In this document: one piece after another, positions 17,646 to 27,423 of the stretch
Numbering within the stretch: the first letter of the stretch is position 1
How the letters are laid out: each line of letters begins with the position of its first letter
Source of the DNA: Oceanispirochaeta crateris
GTDB taxonomy: Bacteria > Spirochaetota > Spirochaetia > DSM-2461
Assembly: GCF_008329965.1 (NCBI RefSeq)
Contig: NZ_CP036150.1
Coordinates: 620,001 to 684,000 of the forward strand
DNA: 64,000 nt
Direction: 5' to 3'
The notes under the pieces: generated by a model
The model's input: the letters and a program-made list of their open reading frames with translations, nothing else
The model's database searches: none
What the model was told of the DNA's origin: nothing
Translations under genes and position numbers: made by a program

Positions 17646-19250
17646 ATGAAACGTTATTTTTTATTTTTGCCCATACTTTTTTTATTTATTACAACTTACG
17701 GTGTATCTAATGAAAAGATACAATCTACATTGGATCAATACTATACAGCCTTGAGTCTTACAGGGGTGATTGAACGCCCCTTTCTTCAATATAAATCCTT
17801 TTCAACAAATACATGGACTCTTTCACAGGGAGACCATCCTTGGCAGGATCAGAATATTCAATCCTCGCCGCTATACAAATCTGAAGAGTATTCACTCTTT
17901 TTAGAAACTCCCCAATGGTTTCAATCATACAATCTCAATTCTCCCCATGGCATTAATGATGGCGGACTCTGGCAGGGAAAGGGGTATAATAGCTCCTATT
18001 CCGGAGGTCTCAGCCTACTCTCTGAGTTTGTAGACCTGACAATCTATCCAGAATTCTATTTTTCACAAAATCAAGACTTCGTTCTGCAGGAGTTAACCTG
18101 GTCGGGCTCTGAATATGCCTATCCCTATTCCGGTATTGATGCTCCCCAAAGATTCGGAAACTCGTCCTTCATGGATTTCAGTTGGGGACAGTCTCAGATC
18201 CGTTTTAAATATAACGGTTGGAGTCTGGGGATTGGAAACGAAAATGTCTGGATTGGCCATGGAAGCACCAGTGCTCATACTTTGAGTAATAATGCCGACG
18301 GATTTCCTCATGTAGATGTCGGTGTTAGCAAGGCCGATACCTCCTGGGGAGACGTGGAGTTTAAGATGTGGTGGGGTGCCTTGAAAAGCTCCGACTATAA
18401 TGTGAATGTCGATCCTGACACATATTCTGATTTTTTAAGCGGAGTCCATTTGGCTTGGTCGCCCTTCTTCTTTCCAGGATTAACAATGGGGATTAATAAG
18501 ACATCCCAAGTGAGTTTTGAAGAATTTTCCATGTTTTCACTCATTGCCGCTGTTGATCCTGGAGTCATCCAGGATTACAGCGGAGGAGTCCTCAACGGTT
18601 CTGATAATGCTGATGGTAGAGCTTCTATTACCTGGAACTGGCTTTTTGATTCAGTAGGATTTGAATTTTATGGAGAATGGACTACAGAAGATTATGTCCC
18701 CTCCCTCGACCATCTTTTGGTAAGACCAAATCATGCCTCCGGTTACATTTTGGGACTAAGGCAGCATATTCCAATAACAGATTATAATGATAGATTTTTT
18801 ATTTTTAATGCTGAGTTTTCCTCCCTGATGTGGAGTCGGGATTATTATTTGAATGGCTTGGGATGGGGTGGCGGATTTTATAGACACAGTATGACAAATC
18901 TGGGGTATTCCAATTCCGGGCAGTTTTTAGGCACAGGTTACGGCCCAGGAGGGGATAATCAACATCTTCAACTGGACTACTATGCACCTTTTGGTAAGGC
19001 GGGGATTTATGCTGATAGAACGCGCTATAATGATACAAAACTATACTCAGCTAGTAATATTCTAAGCAATAATGAGGATTGGGGAGTACCTGTTCAATGG
19101 TCTGTAGGTCTGGATGGGTACTATTTTTTGACACATCACTTTTCTCTAGGGGGAGATATGGCATATATTTTTGACAGAAATTTCCAAACCTATAAAAACC
19201 TAGATTATCAAGGTATATATATCGCCATTTTTGTGGAATATAGATTTTAA
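17646..19250 (+). CDS. Capsule assembly Wzi-like outer-membrane protein
   Basis: The 534-residue protein begins with a signal peptide (about 1-20). The N-terminal part contains the helical then barrel-forming segments seen in Wzi-family proteins, including LNSPHGINDGGLWQGKGYN and repeated aromatic strand ends. It ends in an aromatic strand with terminal Phe (AIFVEYRF), the usual outer-membrane barrel signature. Wzi helps anchor group 1 capsule at the cell surface. Its position between the rhamnose genes and the glycosyltransferases supports a role in polymer attachment. Family assignment is good; the attached polymer is inferred. A TACTAT hexamer ends five bases before the ATG. Confidence 0.75.
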   Translation: MKRYFLFLPILFLFITTYGVSNEKIQSTLDQYYTALSLTGVIERPFLQYKSFSTNTWTLSQGDHPWQDQNIQSSPLYKSEEYSLFLETPQWFQSYNLNSPHGINDGGLWQGKGYNSSYSGGLSLLSEFVDLTIYPEFYFSQNQDFVLQELTWSGSEYAYPYSGIDAPQRFGNSSFMDFSWGQSQIRFKYNGWSLGIGNENVWIGHGSTSAHTLSNNADGFPHVDVGVSKADTSWGDVEFKMWWGALKSSDYNVNVDPDTYSDFLSGVHLAWSPFFFPGLTMGINKTSQVSFEEFSMFSLIAAVDPGVIQDYSGGVLNGSDNADGRASITWNWLFDSVGFEFYGEWTTEDYVPSLDHLLVRPNHASGYILGLRQHIPITDYNDRFFIFNAEFSSLMWSRDYYLNGLGWGGGFYRHSMTNLGYSNSGQFLGTGYGPGGDNQHLQLDYYAPFGKAGIYADRTRYNDTKLYSASNILSNNEDWGVPVQWSVGLDGYYFLTHHFSLGGDMAYIFDRNFQTYKNLDYQGIYIAIFVEYRF

Positions 19251-19274
19251 GAATTATCATAAAAGGATTAGGTA

Positions 19275-20669
19275 ATGCGACTAAAACACTCACTCAACCG
19301 TCTGGATGATTTGATTCCTGGAAAAATGCTTTTCATATTGTTTTGGATACTTATCCTTCTTTCTTATGTTTGTCTCAATATTGGATTTAAGCCGGAGTTG
19401 CGGGATAATGCCTGGTCTCACTACTGGGCGTATGATTTTTTTAAAAATGGTATCGTGGAAGACAGGTTTATAGGGAATGGGTTGGCTAATCTGAGTTTGA
19501 CCGGGGTCACTCCTGCCTTCTTCTACGGAAGTATTATGAATCTTATTGGCTGGCAGCTTCCAAGAGCACTATTGATTTCTACCTTTTTAATTATAGCAGC
19601 TCTGGGGCTGTGGTACAGAATTTTAAAAGATAAGAACTGGTCTTTCAAATCCATCGCCTTATTTATAACAATTGGACTTCTTCTGGATGCCTACTTTGAG
19701 CCTTCTCATACCACAAAAACAGATGCGTTTACCTTTTTTATGCTGTCTATCTCCTTTTTCAGTTTTACCAAAAAGCGATATTTATTGGCAGGATTTTTAG
19801 CATTGGTCTGTGTCGAATCTCATCCCATCGGTATAACAGTCTTCTTCTACATGCTGGGTCATTTTCTGGGGAATAGGGAGAAAATTTTGGCTGAAAGCAA
19901 GATCAAACCTTTTGTTTATTTCGGGATTGGTTTGATAATCGGGCTATGTTATTATTTTCTCCTGCATTACAAAGCCCTGTTTCAAAGTACATACTCCCTT
20001 GACTATACACTGAACAATAACAAAGAGATGTTCTATTTCTTTAGTTATATCCTGAAATATTTCTTCCCGGGTGGATTGAATAAGCATATCCCTGAGTTTT
20101 TAATCCTTTTCGCGGGACTAGGGCTTGGTATTATATGCAAGTACTATAAAAAGGATTCCTCTCTCTACTGGATATTGGGACTTGTTTTCTTCTCATCTCT
20201 GATAAATCCAAGGCCAGTTCATACCTATGTCATCATGGCTTTTCCTGCTCTCCTCATGGTTTTGGTCGATACCGCAACACGTCTTAGGTTTCAAAAACTG
20301 GTTCTTCTCTATTTCTTTCTTCTACTCCTGCCACAATTTGCATATTTGGGAATAAAAAGCCGTTCTTGGCCCAATCATCGACAATATGTTCAGAATATCC
20401 AATCTCAATTACCCAATGATACATCACTGCCTCTTTTGGGAAGTAGTAATGAATGGTTTGCAAGCTTGGGGAGTTTCGATTATCATCATTTTACTTGGCT
20501 GGATTTTTCCCCATCCTCTAAACCGGATAAATTCTATTTTATTCTTGAAGATGATGGTAGGAAATCTGGACTACCCGATAGGTGGGAGTCTCAGTATAGC
20601 TTTAGTTTGATCAATGAATTTGAAAATTATGGAGAAGAATTTGATATTTTTTTGGCTGAAAAAAGATGA
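19275..20669 (+). CDS. Polytopic membrane protein, GT-C-like (GtrC-type) glycosyltransferase candidate
   Basis: This 464-residue protein has roughly ten or more hydrophobic segments and a first extracytoplasmic loop after helix 1 with an acidic pair near LRDNAWSHYWAYDFF, a layout common in GT-C enzymes that use polyprenyl-phosphate sugars. It is followed with four-base overlaps by a GtrA flippase and a GtrB-type transferase. That is the order expected if this protein is the dedicated GtrC that moves the sugar onto the polymer. No precise family could be named from sequence. AAGGATTAGGTA gives a good ribosome site. Confidence 0.6.
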   Translation: MRLKHSLNRLDDLIPGKMLFILFWILILLSYVCLNIGFKPELRDNAWSHYWAYDFFKNGIVEDRFIGNGLANLSLTGVTPAFFYGSIMNLIGWQLPRALLISTFLIIAALGLWYRILKDKNWSFKSIALFITIGLLLDAYFEPSHTTKTDAFTFFMLSISFFSFTKKRYLLAGFLALVCVESHPIGITVFFYMLGHFLGNREKILAESKIKPFVYFGIGLIIGLCYYFLLHYKALFQSTYSLDYTLNNNKEMFYFFSYILKYFFPGGLNKHIPEFLILFAGLGLGIICKYYKKDSSLYWILGLVFFSSLINPRPVHTYVIMAFPALLMVLVDTATRLRFQKLVLLYFFLLLLPQFAYLGIKSRSWPNHRQYVQNIQSQLPNDTSLPLLGSSNEWFASLGSFDYHHFTWLDFSPSSKPDKFYFILEDDGRKSGLPDRWESQYSFSLINEFENYGEEFDIFLAEKR

Positions 20670-21082
20670 ATAATTTTAAAATGCTTTTTATTCAAGCTGT
20701 TAAATTTGGTATTGTCGGATTTTTGAATACAGCTGTGACTTTCATAGTGATTATTCTGTTTAAAGAATTGATCGGATTTTCTATTTATATTGCCAATTTT
20801 GCCGGGTATGCAGCTGGTTTGATGAATAGTTTTATCTGGAACAGAGCTTGGACTTTTAAATCCAATCAGGGGGATCTGAAACGGCAAGTCTTTTTATTTA
20901 TTGCTATTTGGTGCTTTTGTTTTGCCATACAGATGGGAGTTTTATTTCTCCTGGTAGATATAGCAGGAATATTTGAATATGTTTCAGTCTTTATGGCCAT
21001 GGTTGTGTATACTATTTTAAATTTTATACTCAATCGATGGATTACTTTTAATTCAAAATCAAACGCGGAGGATAACAAATGA
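20666..21082 (+). CDS. GtrA-family membrane protein
   Basis: This 138-residue protein has four membrane helices and the GtrA pattern: FGIVGFLNTAVTF in helix 1, an N-x-W-TF region at SFIWNRAWTF, and a final NRWITF. GtrA proteins are thought to flip undecaprenyl-phosphate-linked sugar to the periplasm. It overlaps both neighbours by four bases. Together with the GtrB-like enzyme it forms a side-branch glycosylation module. Confidence 0.85.
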   Translation: MNNFKMLFIQAVKFGIVGFLNTAVTFIVIILFKELIGFSIYIANFAGYAAGLMNSFIWNRAWTFKSNQGDLKRQVFLFIAIWCFCFAIQMGVLFLLVDIAGIFEYVSVFMAMVVYTILNFILNRWITFNSKSNAEDNK

Positions 21083-22017
21083 GAAAGGCAGATAAAATAA
21101 GCATCGTCGTTCCCATATTTAATGAGGAGGCAAATATCAACCTTCTTTATAAGCGACTTATGGAACAAATTCCTCTTTTAGATCTGGATAAATATGAGAT
21201 TCTCTTTGTAAGCGATGGAAGCACAGATGAATCTGAAAATATTATTAAGTCTCTGGGAGCTGAAGATAATAATGTAAAAGGGCTCTTCTTTTCAAGAAAT
21301 CATGGTCATCAGTTCGCTTTGAAGGCTGGTCTGGACAACAGTAGCGGTGATGTGGTTGTTTCTATGGATGCCGATCTTCAACATCCGCCCGAATTGATAC
21401 TTCCCCTCTACGAAAGATGGCAAAGTGGTTTTGATATTGTTCAGACAATACGCAAAGAAACAGAAGGAGCAGGTCCATTCAAGATCCTCACAGCCAAACT
21501 GTATTACAGCTTTTTAAATTTCTTTTCCGATGTCAAAGTGCTGGATGGAGCAGCCGATTTCAGGTTGATGGACCGAAAGGCTGTGGATGTTTTGGGAGAT
21601 TTTAATGAGAGTAATCTGTTTATGAGAGGTCTGATTCCCTATATTGGGTTTAAGACGTCCTATATTGATTTTGTCGCTGCCGATAGGCATGGGGGAGAGT
21701 CAAAATATACTATAAGGAAAATGTTTCGTTTTGCAATGGATGGCCTCATGGGGTTTAGCATCAAGCCCCTGAGAATGGCGACTCATTTGGGAATTTGGAT
21801 GTCCTTTACTTCTGTTCTATACTTAATTTATGTTATCGTTTCCAAGTTTTTTCTCCATAATACCTCTCCTGGCTGGTCATCCCTGGTCTCTATTGTCTCC
21901 TTATTAGGAGGAATCCAGCTGGTTTGTCTGGGTATCATCGGAGAATATGTAGGTCGCGCTTTCATGGAGCTTAAGAGGAGACCTCAGTACATCATCGCCG
22001 AGCGGGTAAATCTGTGA
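21079..22017 (+). CDS. GtrB/DPM1-like polyprenyl-phosphate glycosyltransferase
   Basis: This 312-residue GT2 enzyme has the catalytic domain at about 1-225: SIVVPIFNEEANI near the N-terminus, the donor site DADLQHPPE, and the RHGGESKY loop. Two C-terminal membrane helices lie at about 235-290. This is the GtrB/bactoprenol glucosyltransferase plan, charging undecaprenyl phosphate with a sugar on the cytoplasmic face. It lies between gtrA and a deacetylase gene with four-base overlaps on both sides. Confidence 0.88.
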   Translation: MRKADKISIVVPIFNEEANINLLYKRLMEQIPLLDLDKYEILFVSDGSTDESENIIKSLGAEDNNVKGLFFSRNHGHQFALKAGLDNSSGDVVVSMDADLQHPPELILPLYERWQSGFDIVQTIRKETEGAGPFKILTAKLYYSFLNFFSDVKVLDGAADFRLMDRKAVDVLGDFNESNLFMRGLIPYIGFKTSYIDFVAADRHGGESKYTIRKMFRFAMDGLMGFSIKPLRMATHLGIWMSFTSVLYLIYVIVSKFFLHNTSPGWSSLVSIVSLLGGIQLVCLGIIGEYVGRAFMELKRRPQYIIAERVNL

Positions 22018-22898
22018 AACTGCATATCAATGCCGACGATATGGGAGCCTCTTCTTCAGTCAATGATTCTATAGCTCAAGGTTTCAAAAAAGGCGCTTTG
22101 ACTAAGTTGAGCCTGATGGTAACTACACCAGGTTTTGAAGAAGCCTGTGAAATGATTCGGATAGAAGGATGGAGTCATTCTCTTCATTTGAATTTCTGTG
22201 AAGGAAGACCTATTACATCTCCTCTGGACATACCCCTTCTTGTGGATAAAAATGGATGTTTCGATAAGGGTTTTATCCAATTTTGGCTAAACTGTATATT
22301 CTCAAAAAGATTTCTTGAACAGGTTGCAGTTGAACTAGAAGCTCAAATGAAAAAATATTCACAGGCTTTTCCTGATCAAAATAATTTGTCTTTGGATAGT
22401 CATCAGTATTACCATCTGATTCCTCCTGTGTTAAATAAAATCCTTTATATAATCCGTGAGAATCCCCGTTTTACTTCTATCAGGACTGTCCGGGAACCTT
22501 TCTTAATTTTAAGGAGCAACATTCATTTCTCCATACAGAACATTTGTTCAAGTAATCTTATAAAATGGATACTTTTGAGGTATCTTACATTCCATTCAAA
22601 CAAACCTCTACGACTTTCAGGAGTTCAATCGAATCGCTATTTTTGTGGTGTTTTGTATTCAGGGAATATGTCTTATGATGTTTATACTGCATTTAAAAGG
22701 TTTATTGAAAAGCGGAAATTTGACGCTGATTCAGCTGAAATACTTTTTCATCCAGGAGGCGCTTCCCACGAGGATGAAAAGCTATGGGATAATCAAAAAG
22801 ATCTTCTAAGATTTTACAGATCCTCCAATCGAGATAATGAGCTGGATGAATTGATTAAAATTGCAAGGGAAACTCCTGTTAATGAGGGTAAACGATGA
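22014..22898 (+). CDS. ChbG/HpnK-type carbohydrate deacetylase (YdjC fold)
   Basis: This 294-residue protein starts with HINADDMG, the metal-binding Asp-Asp signature of the YdjC/ChbG family. It has the second metal site in DSHQYYH (near residue 122) and a late HPGG. Family members remove N-acetyl groups from chito-oligosaccharides or glycolipids such as hopanoid-linked GlcNAc. Here it sits inside a polysaccharide locus, so a lipid-linked or polymer amino-sugar is the likely substrate. The start is GTG, overlapping the gtrB-like stop. Confidence 0.8.
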   Translation: MKLHINADDMGASSSVNDSIAQGFKKGALTKLSLMVTTPGFEEACEMIRIEGWSHSLHLNFCEGRPITSPLDIPLLVDKNGCFDKGFIQFWLNCIFSKRFLEQVAVELEAQMKKYSQAFPDQNNLSLDSHQYYHLIPPVLNKILYIIRENPRFTSIRTVREPFLILRSNIHFSIQNICSSNLIKWILLRYLTFHSNKPLRLSGVQSNRYFCGVLYSGNMSYDVYTAFKRFIEKRKFDADSAEILFHPGGASHEDEKLWDNQKDLLRFYRSSNRDNELDELIKIARETPVNEGKR

Positions 22899-23812
22899 CT
22901 GAAATCACAGTTTTTACTGCATCCTATAATTATGGACATTTGTTACATCGAGTTTATGAAGGACTCTGTAGTCAGACTTTGCAAAATTTTGAGTGGCTCA
23001 TAGTGGATGACTGCTCCAATGATGATACTCAGAAAATTGTAAGTTCTTGGATTCAAAATAATCCTCCATTTAATATCCGTTATTATAAGCAAAAAGAAAA
23101 CCGAGGTAAGATGGCCGCTATGAATAAAGGAGTTCAGATGGCCACTTTCCCCCTGTTCCTTTTGATCGATGCAGATGATTGCCTCCTCCCCAAAGCACTT
23201 GAGTCCTTTACGAAACGATGGGAAAGTTTAGATACTGAAGTTCAGGAAACACTGGCAGCACTCGTTGCCTTATGTAATGATCAGAATGGTGAACTTGTAG
23301 GAACTCCTTTTCCTCATGATCCATTAATTTGTGATTATTATGAAATGAAATTTAAGTATCATATCACTGGTGATAAGTGTGAGATGTTTCGAACACAAGC
23401 TTTGAAGGAATATCCCTATTACGAAATTGACCGGCATGTTATTCATTCGGCAACCTATTTTGATATGTCGGAAAAATATAAATTTTATTGTTTCAATGAT
23501 ATTCTTAGGACTTATTATCGGCAGGAAGAAGGAAGAACTACTTTATCGGTAAGGACTAAAAAACTACGGTTTATAAAAGGTCGCCAGTTTTATGCTGAAG
23601 CTAGAATTAACAAATATTTTGACCGGATTCCAAGTATTAAGTTTAAAATTTTTACATATATTTCTTATATTCGATATTCCAGCCATCTTGGTATGAGCTT
23701 TTCTGAAAGTCTCGGCCATATTCATAAAATACGCAGGAAGTTGATTTGTTCTTTAATAGCCCCAGTAGGGTTTTTAGTCATTTTTCAGGACAAAATCAGA
23801 AAGAGGGTTTGA
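22895..23812 (+). CDS. Family 2 glycosyltransferase
   Basis: This 305-residue GT-A enzyme begins with EITVFTASYNYGHLLHRV and has the donor-binding LIVDDCSND and the metal-binding LIDADDCL. The C-terminal third is basic and lacks clear membrane helices, so it is likely peripheral. It would add one residue to the lipid-linked repeat unit; donor and acceptor are unknown. It overlaps the deacetylase by four bases and is followed after seven bases by another GT2. Confidence 0.85.
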   Translation: MTEITVFTASYNYGHLLHRVYEGLCSQTLQNFEWLIVDDCSNDDTQKIVSSWIQNNPPFNIRYYKQKENRGKMAAMNKGVQMATFPLFLLIDADDCLLPKALESFTKRWESLDTEVQETLAALVALCNDQNGELVGTPFPHDPLICDYYEMKFKYHITGDKCEMFRTQALKEYPYYEIDRHVIHSATYFDMSEKYKFYCFNDILRTYYRQEEGRTTLSVRTKKLRFIKGRQFYAEARINKYFDRIPSIKFKIFTYISYIRYSSHLGMSFSESLGHIHKIRRKLICSLIAPVGFLVIFQDKIRKRV

Positions 23813-23819
23813 TATTTCT

Positions 23820-24758
23820 ATGAAATTTGCATTTGTGATTCTTCATTATAATGAGAGAACTTTAGAAGATACACAGGAGTGTGTTGATTCAATACGGTCA
23901 GTTTCTGTAAATCAAAATTATCATATAACGATTGTTGAGAATGGTTCTAAAGACAGGAGTCTTTCTGTTCTTAAAACTCTATATGATGAGTCTTCAGATA
24001 TTTCTTTGGTACATTCCAAAGAGAATCTTGGCTTTGCTAATGGGAATAATCTTGGATGTAGGCAAGCAATAGAGGAGATAAATCCGGATTTTCTTATTGT
24101 TATTAACAATGATACTGTGATAACACAGGAAGATTTTGTTACAAAAATACAGGAGATTTATAATACTTATCATTTTCATATTCTTGGGCCAAATATTCGG
24201 GATCGGAATAATCATCCTCAAAATCCAATATTGGAATTTCCTATATCCATTGAGCAGTTAGATAAGGGAATCAGGGACTTAACTTTAAAGTTGGAAGTCT
24301 TAAATAAAAGTTGCTTTTTATATTGGTTAAAATATAAAAGAAAAAAAGCAATGAAGAGATTAGTTAAAAATATACTTTTAGCAAGTCCTCTTAATCATCT
24401 GATAGGTCATGCTTCACTCAGGGATAAAATGTCGCGGGATATTCAGGAGGGAATAGGTCTACATGGCGCTGCTTTAATCTTTTCTAAAGAATATTATGAA
24501 ATGTATAAGGATGTTTTTTATTCAGGAACATTCATGTACAAAGAAGAAGATATCCTCTATTACAGAGTCAAGAAACATGGTTTGCGGTCAATATATCATC
24601 CTGGTATTGTGATTTATCACAAGGAAGACCGTTCTACTGATAGCCGTTTCAAAATTGGTTGCAGTAAAGAACGCTTTATCATCAAAAATCAGCTGGCATC
24701 TTTCAAAGTCTATAGAGATTATATTAGGAAAGATCTGTTACAAAAGGGCTTCAGTTGA
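23820..24758 (+). CDS. Family 2 glycosyltransferase (rhamnosyltransferase-like)
   Basis: This 312-residue GT-A enzyme shows FVILHYN, IVENGSKD, then the hallmark NLGFANGNNLG and the donor-site NNDTVI. A late GAALIFSK and FMYKEEDILYYR complete the active site. This pattern is common in rhamnosyltransferases of the WbbL/RfbF kind, which would match the dTDP-rhamnose genes nearby, though specificity cannot be read directly. It overlaps the flippase gene by four bases (TTGA). Confidence 0.85.
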   Translation: MKFAFVILHYNERTLEDTQECVDSIRSVSVNQNYHITIVENGSKDRSLSVLKTLYDESSDISLVHSKENLGFANGNNLGCRQAIEEINPDFLIVINNDTVITQEDFVTKIQEIYNTYHFHILGPNIRDRNNHPQNPILEFPISIEQLDKGIRDLTLKLEVLNKSCFLYWLKYKRKKAMKRLVKNILLASPLNHLIGHASLRDKMSRDIQEGIGLHGAALIFSKEYYEMYKDVFYSGTFMYKEEDILYYRVKKHGLRSIYHPGIVIYHKEDRSTDSRFKIGCSKERFIIKNQLASFKVYRDYIRKDLLQKGFS

Positions 24759-26215
24759 GCTTAGATAGGAAAAAACTTTTTACAGATTATATATTCAACC
24801 TTATCCGCATGGTTCTTAACATAGGACTTCCTGTTTTTGTATTACCTTTTGTTTTAAATAGAATAGGTCCGGAAAACTATGGAATTTTTTCATATACAAA
24901 TTCTATTGTTTCCTACTTTTGTATGGTTGCTGTATTGGGTATTCCCGAGTATGCCGCCCGTCTTATTGCCAGAGAGAGAAAGTCTCCTGATCTTGGAAAG
25001 ACCATTGCAGAGATGCTGATTCTACAAACTTGTTCTGTTACAGCGGCAATGATTCTTTATTTTACCCTTTTTTTTCCTTTTTTCACCTCCCAGTATAGAG
25101 ATGCCTATCTAATCCTCTCCATCCTAATTTTTTCCGGATATTTTAATGGGGAGTGGTTTTTTGTAGGAACTCAGAGGTTCAAATTCATGTCATTAAGGGG
25201 CATGATTTTTAAGATTCTAAATGTAGCTGCTATGATTATGACCATACGACATGGTGATGACTACATGAAGTATACACTCATTACAGCACTCACATCTTTG
25301 GGAAACAGTCTTATCACTTTCCTTGGTATTCTGAAATATATTCATCTTCGCGATTTTAGAAATCTGAAAGTTCGCAGACACCTGAAGCCGGTGTTTGTCC
25401 TCTTCAGTCTTTCTGTGGCCGGGTTGATCAATGCCAGTATCGATAAGACACTAACAGGATATCTTGTAGGTCCTCTCTACGTTGGTTTTTATACTTTGGG
25501 ATTCAGACTTTCTAGAATTATACTGCAGCTATTTACAGCTTTGAACAATATCATATTTCCCAGAGTCACAAGCTATTTAGCTCAAAATGATGACAAGCAG
25601 AGTTCCCGCCTGGTTTCATTTAATATGAATTACATTCTGATGCTGGTTTTGCCTATAGTATTGGGAATGGTCTTGTATAGCCAGGATATTATATCTATCC
25701 TTTTTGATTCAGAGATGCTACCCGCTGTGACATCCCTAATAATCCTGTCATTTATTATTCCTTTTCAGGCAATTAAACGGCTGGTAAGACAGCAGATTCT
25801 CCTACCCAGAGACAAAGAGCGTGTTATTCTTTACATTACCGTGGCCGGTATCTTGGGAAATATCATATTGAACCTGATTCTGGTTCCTCATTATTTTCAT
25901 AATGGTGCAGCAGCTGCTACCCTTTGTATGGAATTTATGGATGTGATGATATGTTTGGTTTATATTCGTTATAAATTTGGTTTAATTATTTTAACCCAGG
26001 ATCATATTAAATATCTTTTAGCTACACCAATTGTTCTCATCCCTTATTACTTTTATGGCCATGGAAAAGAATTAAGCCTAATAGAGCTCTTCTTTGTGGT
26101 AGTTATTTCTGCATTTCTATATTTTATGGGATTGCTGCTCCTTCATGATCCATTATTTTATAAATTGGTCAGAAAGTTAAGAATCAGGGCTAGAAAGGAT
26201 AAATCAAACACCTGA
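24755..26215 (+). CDS. Wzx-type oligosaccharide flippase
   Basis: This 486-residue membrane protein has about 12-14 helices. Its N-terminal features are typical of the polysaccharide-transporter family: FVLPFVLNRIGPENYGIFSY near residue 30 and GEWFFVGTQRFK around 132. It would flip the completed undecaprenyl-linked repeat. The start is TTG, overlapping the previous stop codon; no alternative start is closer to the conserved N-terminus. It is the second flippase of the window and matches the composition of its neighbours, unlike the AT-rich one at the left edge. Confidence 0.88.
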   Translation: MSLDRKKLFTDYIFNLIRMVLNIGLPVFVLPFVLNRIGPENYGIFSYTNSIVSYFCMVAVLGIPEYAARLIARERKSPDLGKTIAEMLILQTCSVTAAMILYFTLFFPFFTSQYRDAYLILSILIFSGYFNGEWFFVGTQRFKFMSLRGMIFKILNVAAMIMTIRHGDDYMKYTLITALTSLGNSLITFLGILKYIHLRDFRNLKVRRHLKPVFVLFSLSVAGLINASIDKTLTGYLVGPLYVGFYTLGFRLSRIILQLFTALNNIIFPRVTSYLAQNDDKQSSRLVSFNMNYILMLVLPIVLGMVLYSQDIISILFDSEMLPAVTSLIILSFIIPFQAIKRLVRQQILLPRDKERVILYITVAGILGNIILNLILVPHYFHNGAAAATLCMEFMDVMICLVYIRYKFGLIILTQDHIKYLLATPIVLIPYYFYGHGKELSLIELFFVVVISAFLYFMGLLLLHDPLFYKLVRKLRIRARKDKSNT

Positions 26216-26247
26216 TTGGGGGCTATAAAAATCCAAGGAGCTAAAAA

Positions 26248-27423
26248 ATGAATATATTATTTGATCTGGTAGCCACACAACCTATTCATGGGGCTGTCTA
26301 TCATGGAGGGGGAGAGTACTCCAAAGCCGTATTCAAAGCGGCAGTGGAAAAGGGATATAAATTTGACGCTCTCTATGATGGTTCAAAACCTCTGGATGAA
26401 TATATAAAGAACCTCTGCAACGAGAAGGAGATTTCCCTAATCGACTTGGTCGGGCGCTCCTTTTTTGAGGTATATGCCGGCTATGATGTTTTTTTTACAG
26501 GTCTTCCCTATGGACGGTTTGATCAGGCCGGAGAGTGCAATACCCGTCTTTTTTTTACAATCCATGGTGTCCGCAGCCTCGAAATGCCAACGGATCGTCA
26601 TGAAATTCCATTTTATGTGGGTACAAAAGACCCTAAACGGATTCTAAAAGCTCTATTTATCCGCTTTTTTCCGGATAGGTATAAAAGAATGGCTGCAGCC
26701 AAAGTCCGCAAACTCCTGACTCTTTCTGGCAGTCAAATCATCACTGTATCGGCTCATACAAAATATTCACTCTTGAATTTCTTCCCCGAATTAAAATCCG
26801 ATCAGCTCCACGTCTGTTACTCCCCTCTATTTAATCCCATAGATCCTGATTATGTTGCAATGAAAAGTAAAGAACTCCTGGAAAGCCTGGGGCTGACTGA
26901 AGGGGAATTTTATCTGGGCCTAGGAAGCGGTCGCTGGCTTAAGAATAACCTGCGTCTGGCCAGAGCCTTTGATAAGCTTGTTTCAGACGGCCGGTTGAAG
27001 GGGCGGAAACTGGTCCTGACAGGGGGGACCAACATTGTGTATCGATCCCTGAAAAACAAAGAACACTTTCTTTTTCTGGATTATGTGAAAACAGAGCTTC
27101 TAGAAAGTTTGTTCAAGGGGGCCCGGGCCCTGCTTTACCCCTCTCTGAATGAGGGATTTGGTTATCCTCCTCTTCAGGCTATGAAATACGGGACTCCTGT
27201 TTTGGCCTCCGCTTTTTCGGCAGTCACAGAAGTCTGTGGTGATGCCGTTCTCTATGCCAACCCCTATTCTGAGGATGAAATTGCTAGCCGGATTCTGATG
27301 CTTGAAGATGAGGATCTTCATAAAGAACTGGCCATTATAGGTCCGCAACGGTATAATCTTGTTTCTAACAAGCAGAAACAGATGCTCCAGGAAATGCTTG
27401 AGCTTGTCTTTAAGGAGTCTTAA
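26248..27423 (+). CDS. GT4-family glycosyltransferase, first of a tandem pair
   Basis: This 391-residue GT-B enzyme has an N-terminal acceptor domain starting NILFDLVATQP. Its C-terminal donor domain has LGSGRWLKNNLRLARAF and the loop YPSLNEGFGYPPLQAM, where the Glu residues contact the nucleotide sugar. AAGGAG lies seven bases before the ATG. The stop codon shares one base with the start of the next gene, whose product begins with almost the same residues, so the two are ancient duplicates. Confidence 0.88.
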   Translation: MNILFDLVATQPIHGAVYHGGGEYSKAVFKAAVEKGYKFDALYDGSKPLDEYIKNLCNEKEISLIDLVGRSFFEVYAGYDVFFTGLPYGRFDQAGECNTRLFFTIHGVRSLEMPTDRHEIPFYVGTKDPKRILKALFIRFFPDRYKRMAAAKVRKLLTLSGSQIITVSAHTKYSLLNFFPELKSDQLHVCYSPLFNPIDPDYVAMKSKELLESLGLTEGEFYLGLGSGRWLKNNLRLARAFDKLVSDGRLKGRKLVLTGGTNIVYRSLKNKEHFLFLDYVKTELLESLFKGARALLYPSLNEGFGYPPLQAMKYGTPVLASAFSAVTEVCGDAVLYANPYSEDEIASRILMLEDEDLHKELAIIGPQRYNLVSNKQKQMLQEMLELVFKES

